Assembly: GCF_002215035.1 (NCBI RefSeq)
Contig: NZ_NKFP01000006.1
Coordinates: 1,190,530-1,254,529 of the forward strand
DNA from: Leptolyngbya ohadii IS1
Lineage (GTDB): Bacteria; Cyanobacteriota; Cyanobacteriia; Elainellales; Elainellaceae
Length of the DNA stretch: 64,000 nucleotides
Direction of reading: 5' to 3'
Position numbers and translations under genes: made by a program. A model generated the notes under the pieces. It was not told where the DNA came from, did not search any database, and saw only the letters and a list, made by a program, of their open reading frames with translations. Within the stretch, counting starts at the first letter, position 1. Each line of letters opens with the position of its first letter. Positions 63,845 through 64,000 of this stretch are shown here, piece after piece.

Positions 63845-64000
63845 ATGCAAGCTCGCAGAATTGCCCGTGAACTCGCTCTCCTCAGCGTGGGTCAGTTGCC
63901 CAGTAAGCCACAGCAGCTCCAGACCCAGCAACTTCAAGATATTGTGCTAGCGGCGATCCGAACCCTGACCACGGAGGTACAGGATACGCTAGAAACGGCG
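63845..64000 (+). CDS. nusB: transcription antitermination protein NusB, N-terminal part
   Basis: 52 codons up to the window edge: MQARRIARELALLSVGQLP, then SKPQQLQTQQLQDIVLAAIRTL. This is the characteristic start of cyanobacterial NusB, a factor that joins NusE (S10) on boxA during rRNA transcription. The frame is open at the edge. It begins 110 nt after the malic enzyme stop. Confidence 0.88.
   Translation, partial: MQARRIARELALLSVGQLPSKPQQLQTQQLQDIVLAAIRTLTTEVQDTLETA

Overview
The window looks like the chromosome of a cyanobacterium, probably a filamentous one of the Leptolyngbya/Oscillatoriales type. The octamer GCGATCGC (HIP1) and its core CGATCG occur throughout. There is a biliverdin-type phytochrome, a probable cyanobacteriochrome kinase, a PsaJ-like photosystem I subunit, a FutA iron-binding protein, PII, and SodB of the iron type. 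Base composition is moderately GC-rich. I saw no tRNA, rRNA, CRISPR array, complete insertion sequence or prophage. Exact placement below phylum is inference.

Layout. 1-4446 (minus): a light-sensing pair, a hybrid kinase (REC-GAF-PAS-HK-REC) followed 42 nt later by a CphB-type phytochrome that runs off the left edge. 5449-11948 (plus): a five-gene catabolic cluster of permease, aldehyde dehydrogenase, glutamine-synthetase-like ligase, short-chain dehydrogenase and gamma-glutamyl hydrolase. Read together these fit uptake of ethanolamine (or a similar amino alcohol) and its degradation through gamma-glutamylated intermediates to an amino acid plus glutamate. 12108-16638: an orphan divergent psaJ, an RTX-type calcium-binding protein, a split Ser/Thr kinase, and small conserved proteins. 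16927-26621: sodB, secD-secF, a Uma2 nuclease, an RMD1/YagE protein, an ArnT-like glycosyltransferase, an amidotransferase, rdgB and glnB. 26867-41377: dnaX, an HdrB-like protein, a phosphodiester glycosidase, a UbiB-family kinase, PhoX, pyrB and several unrecognised proteins. 41387-53867: a beta-hydroxyacid dehydrogenase, an ABC exporter, purA, rplY, a CPBP protease, a pchB-like gene, an APH/AAA kinase and two family 2 glycosyltransferases. 54012-64000: a trehalose synthase-maltokinase fusion, malQ, futA, an SRPBCC protein, an ACT-malic enzyme and the start of nusB.

A second theme is repetitive DNA. Many intergenic gaps and several coding N-termini carry 12-16-bp tandem repeats. Other gaps carry paired G-rich and C-rich low-complexity arms. 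At least three families of short dispersed palindromic elements recur. One fold-back lies inside a gene: a perfect 40-bp inverted duplication in the ATPase domain of the hybrid kinase.

The observations I would check first are the gamma-glutamyl amine cluster, the in-frame inverted duplication in the kinase, the orphan PsaJ-like protein, the CphB/cyanobacteriochrome pair, and the AT-richer pchB-like gene without pchA.
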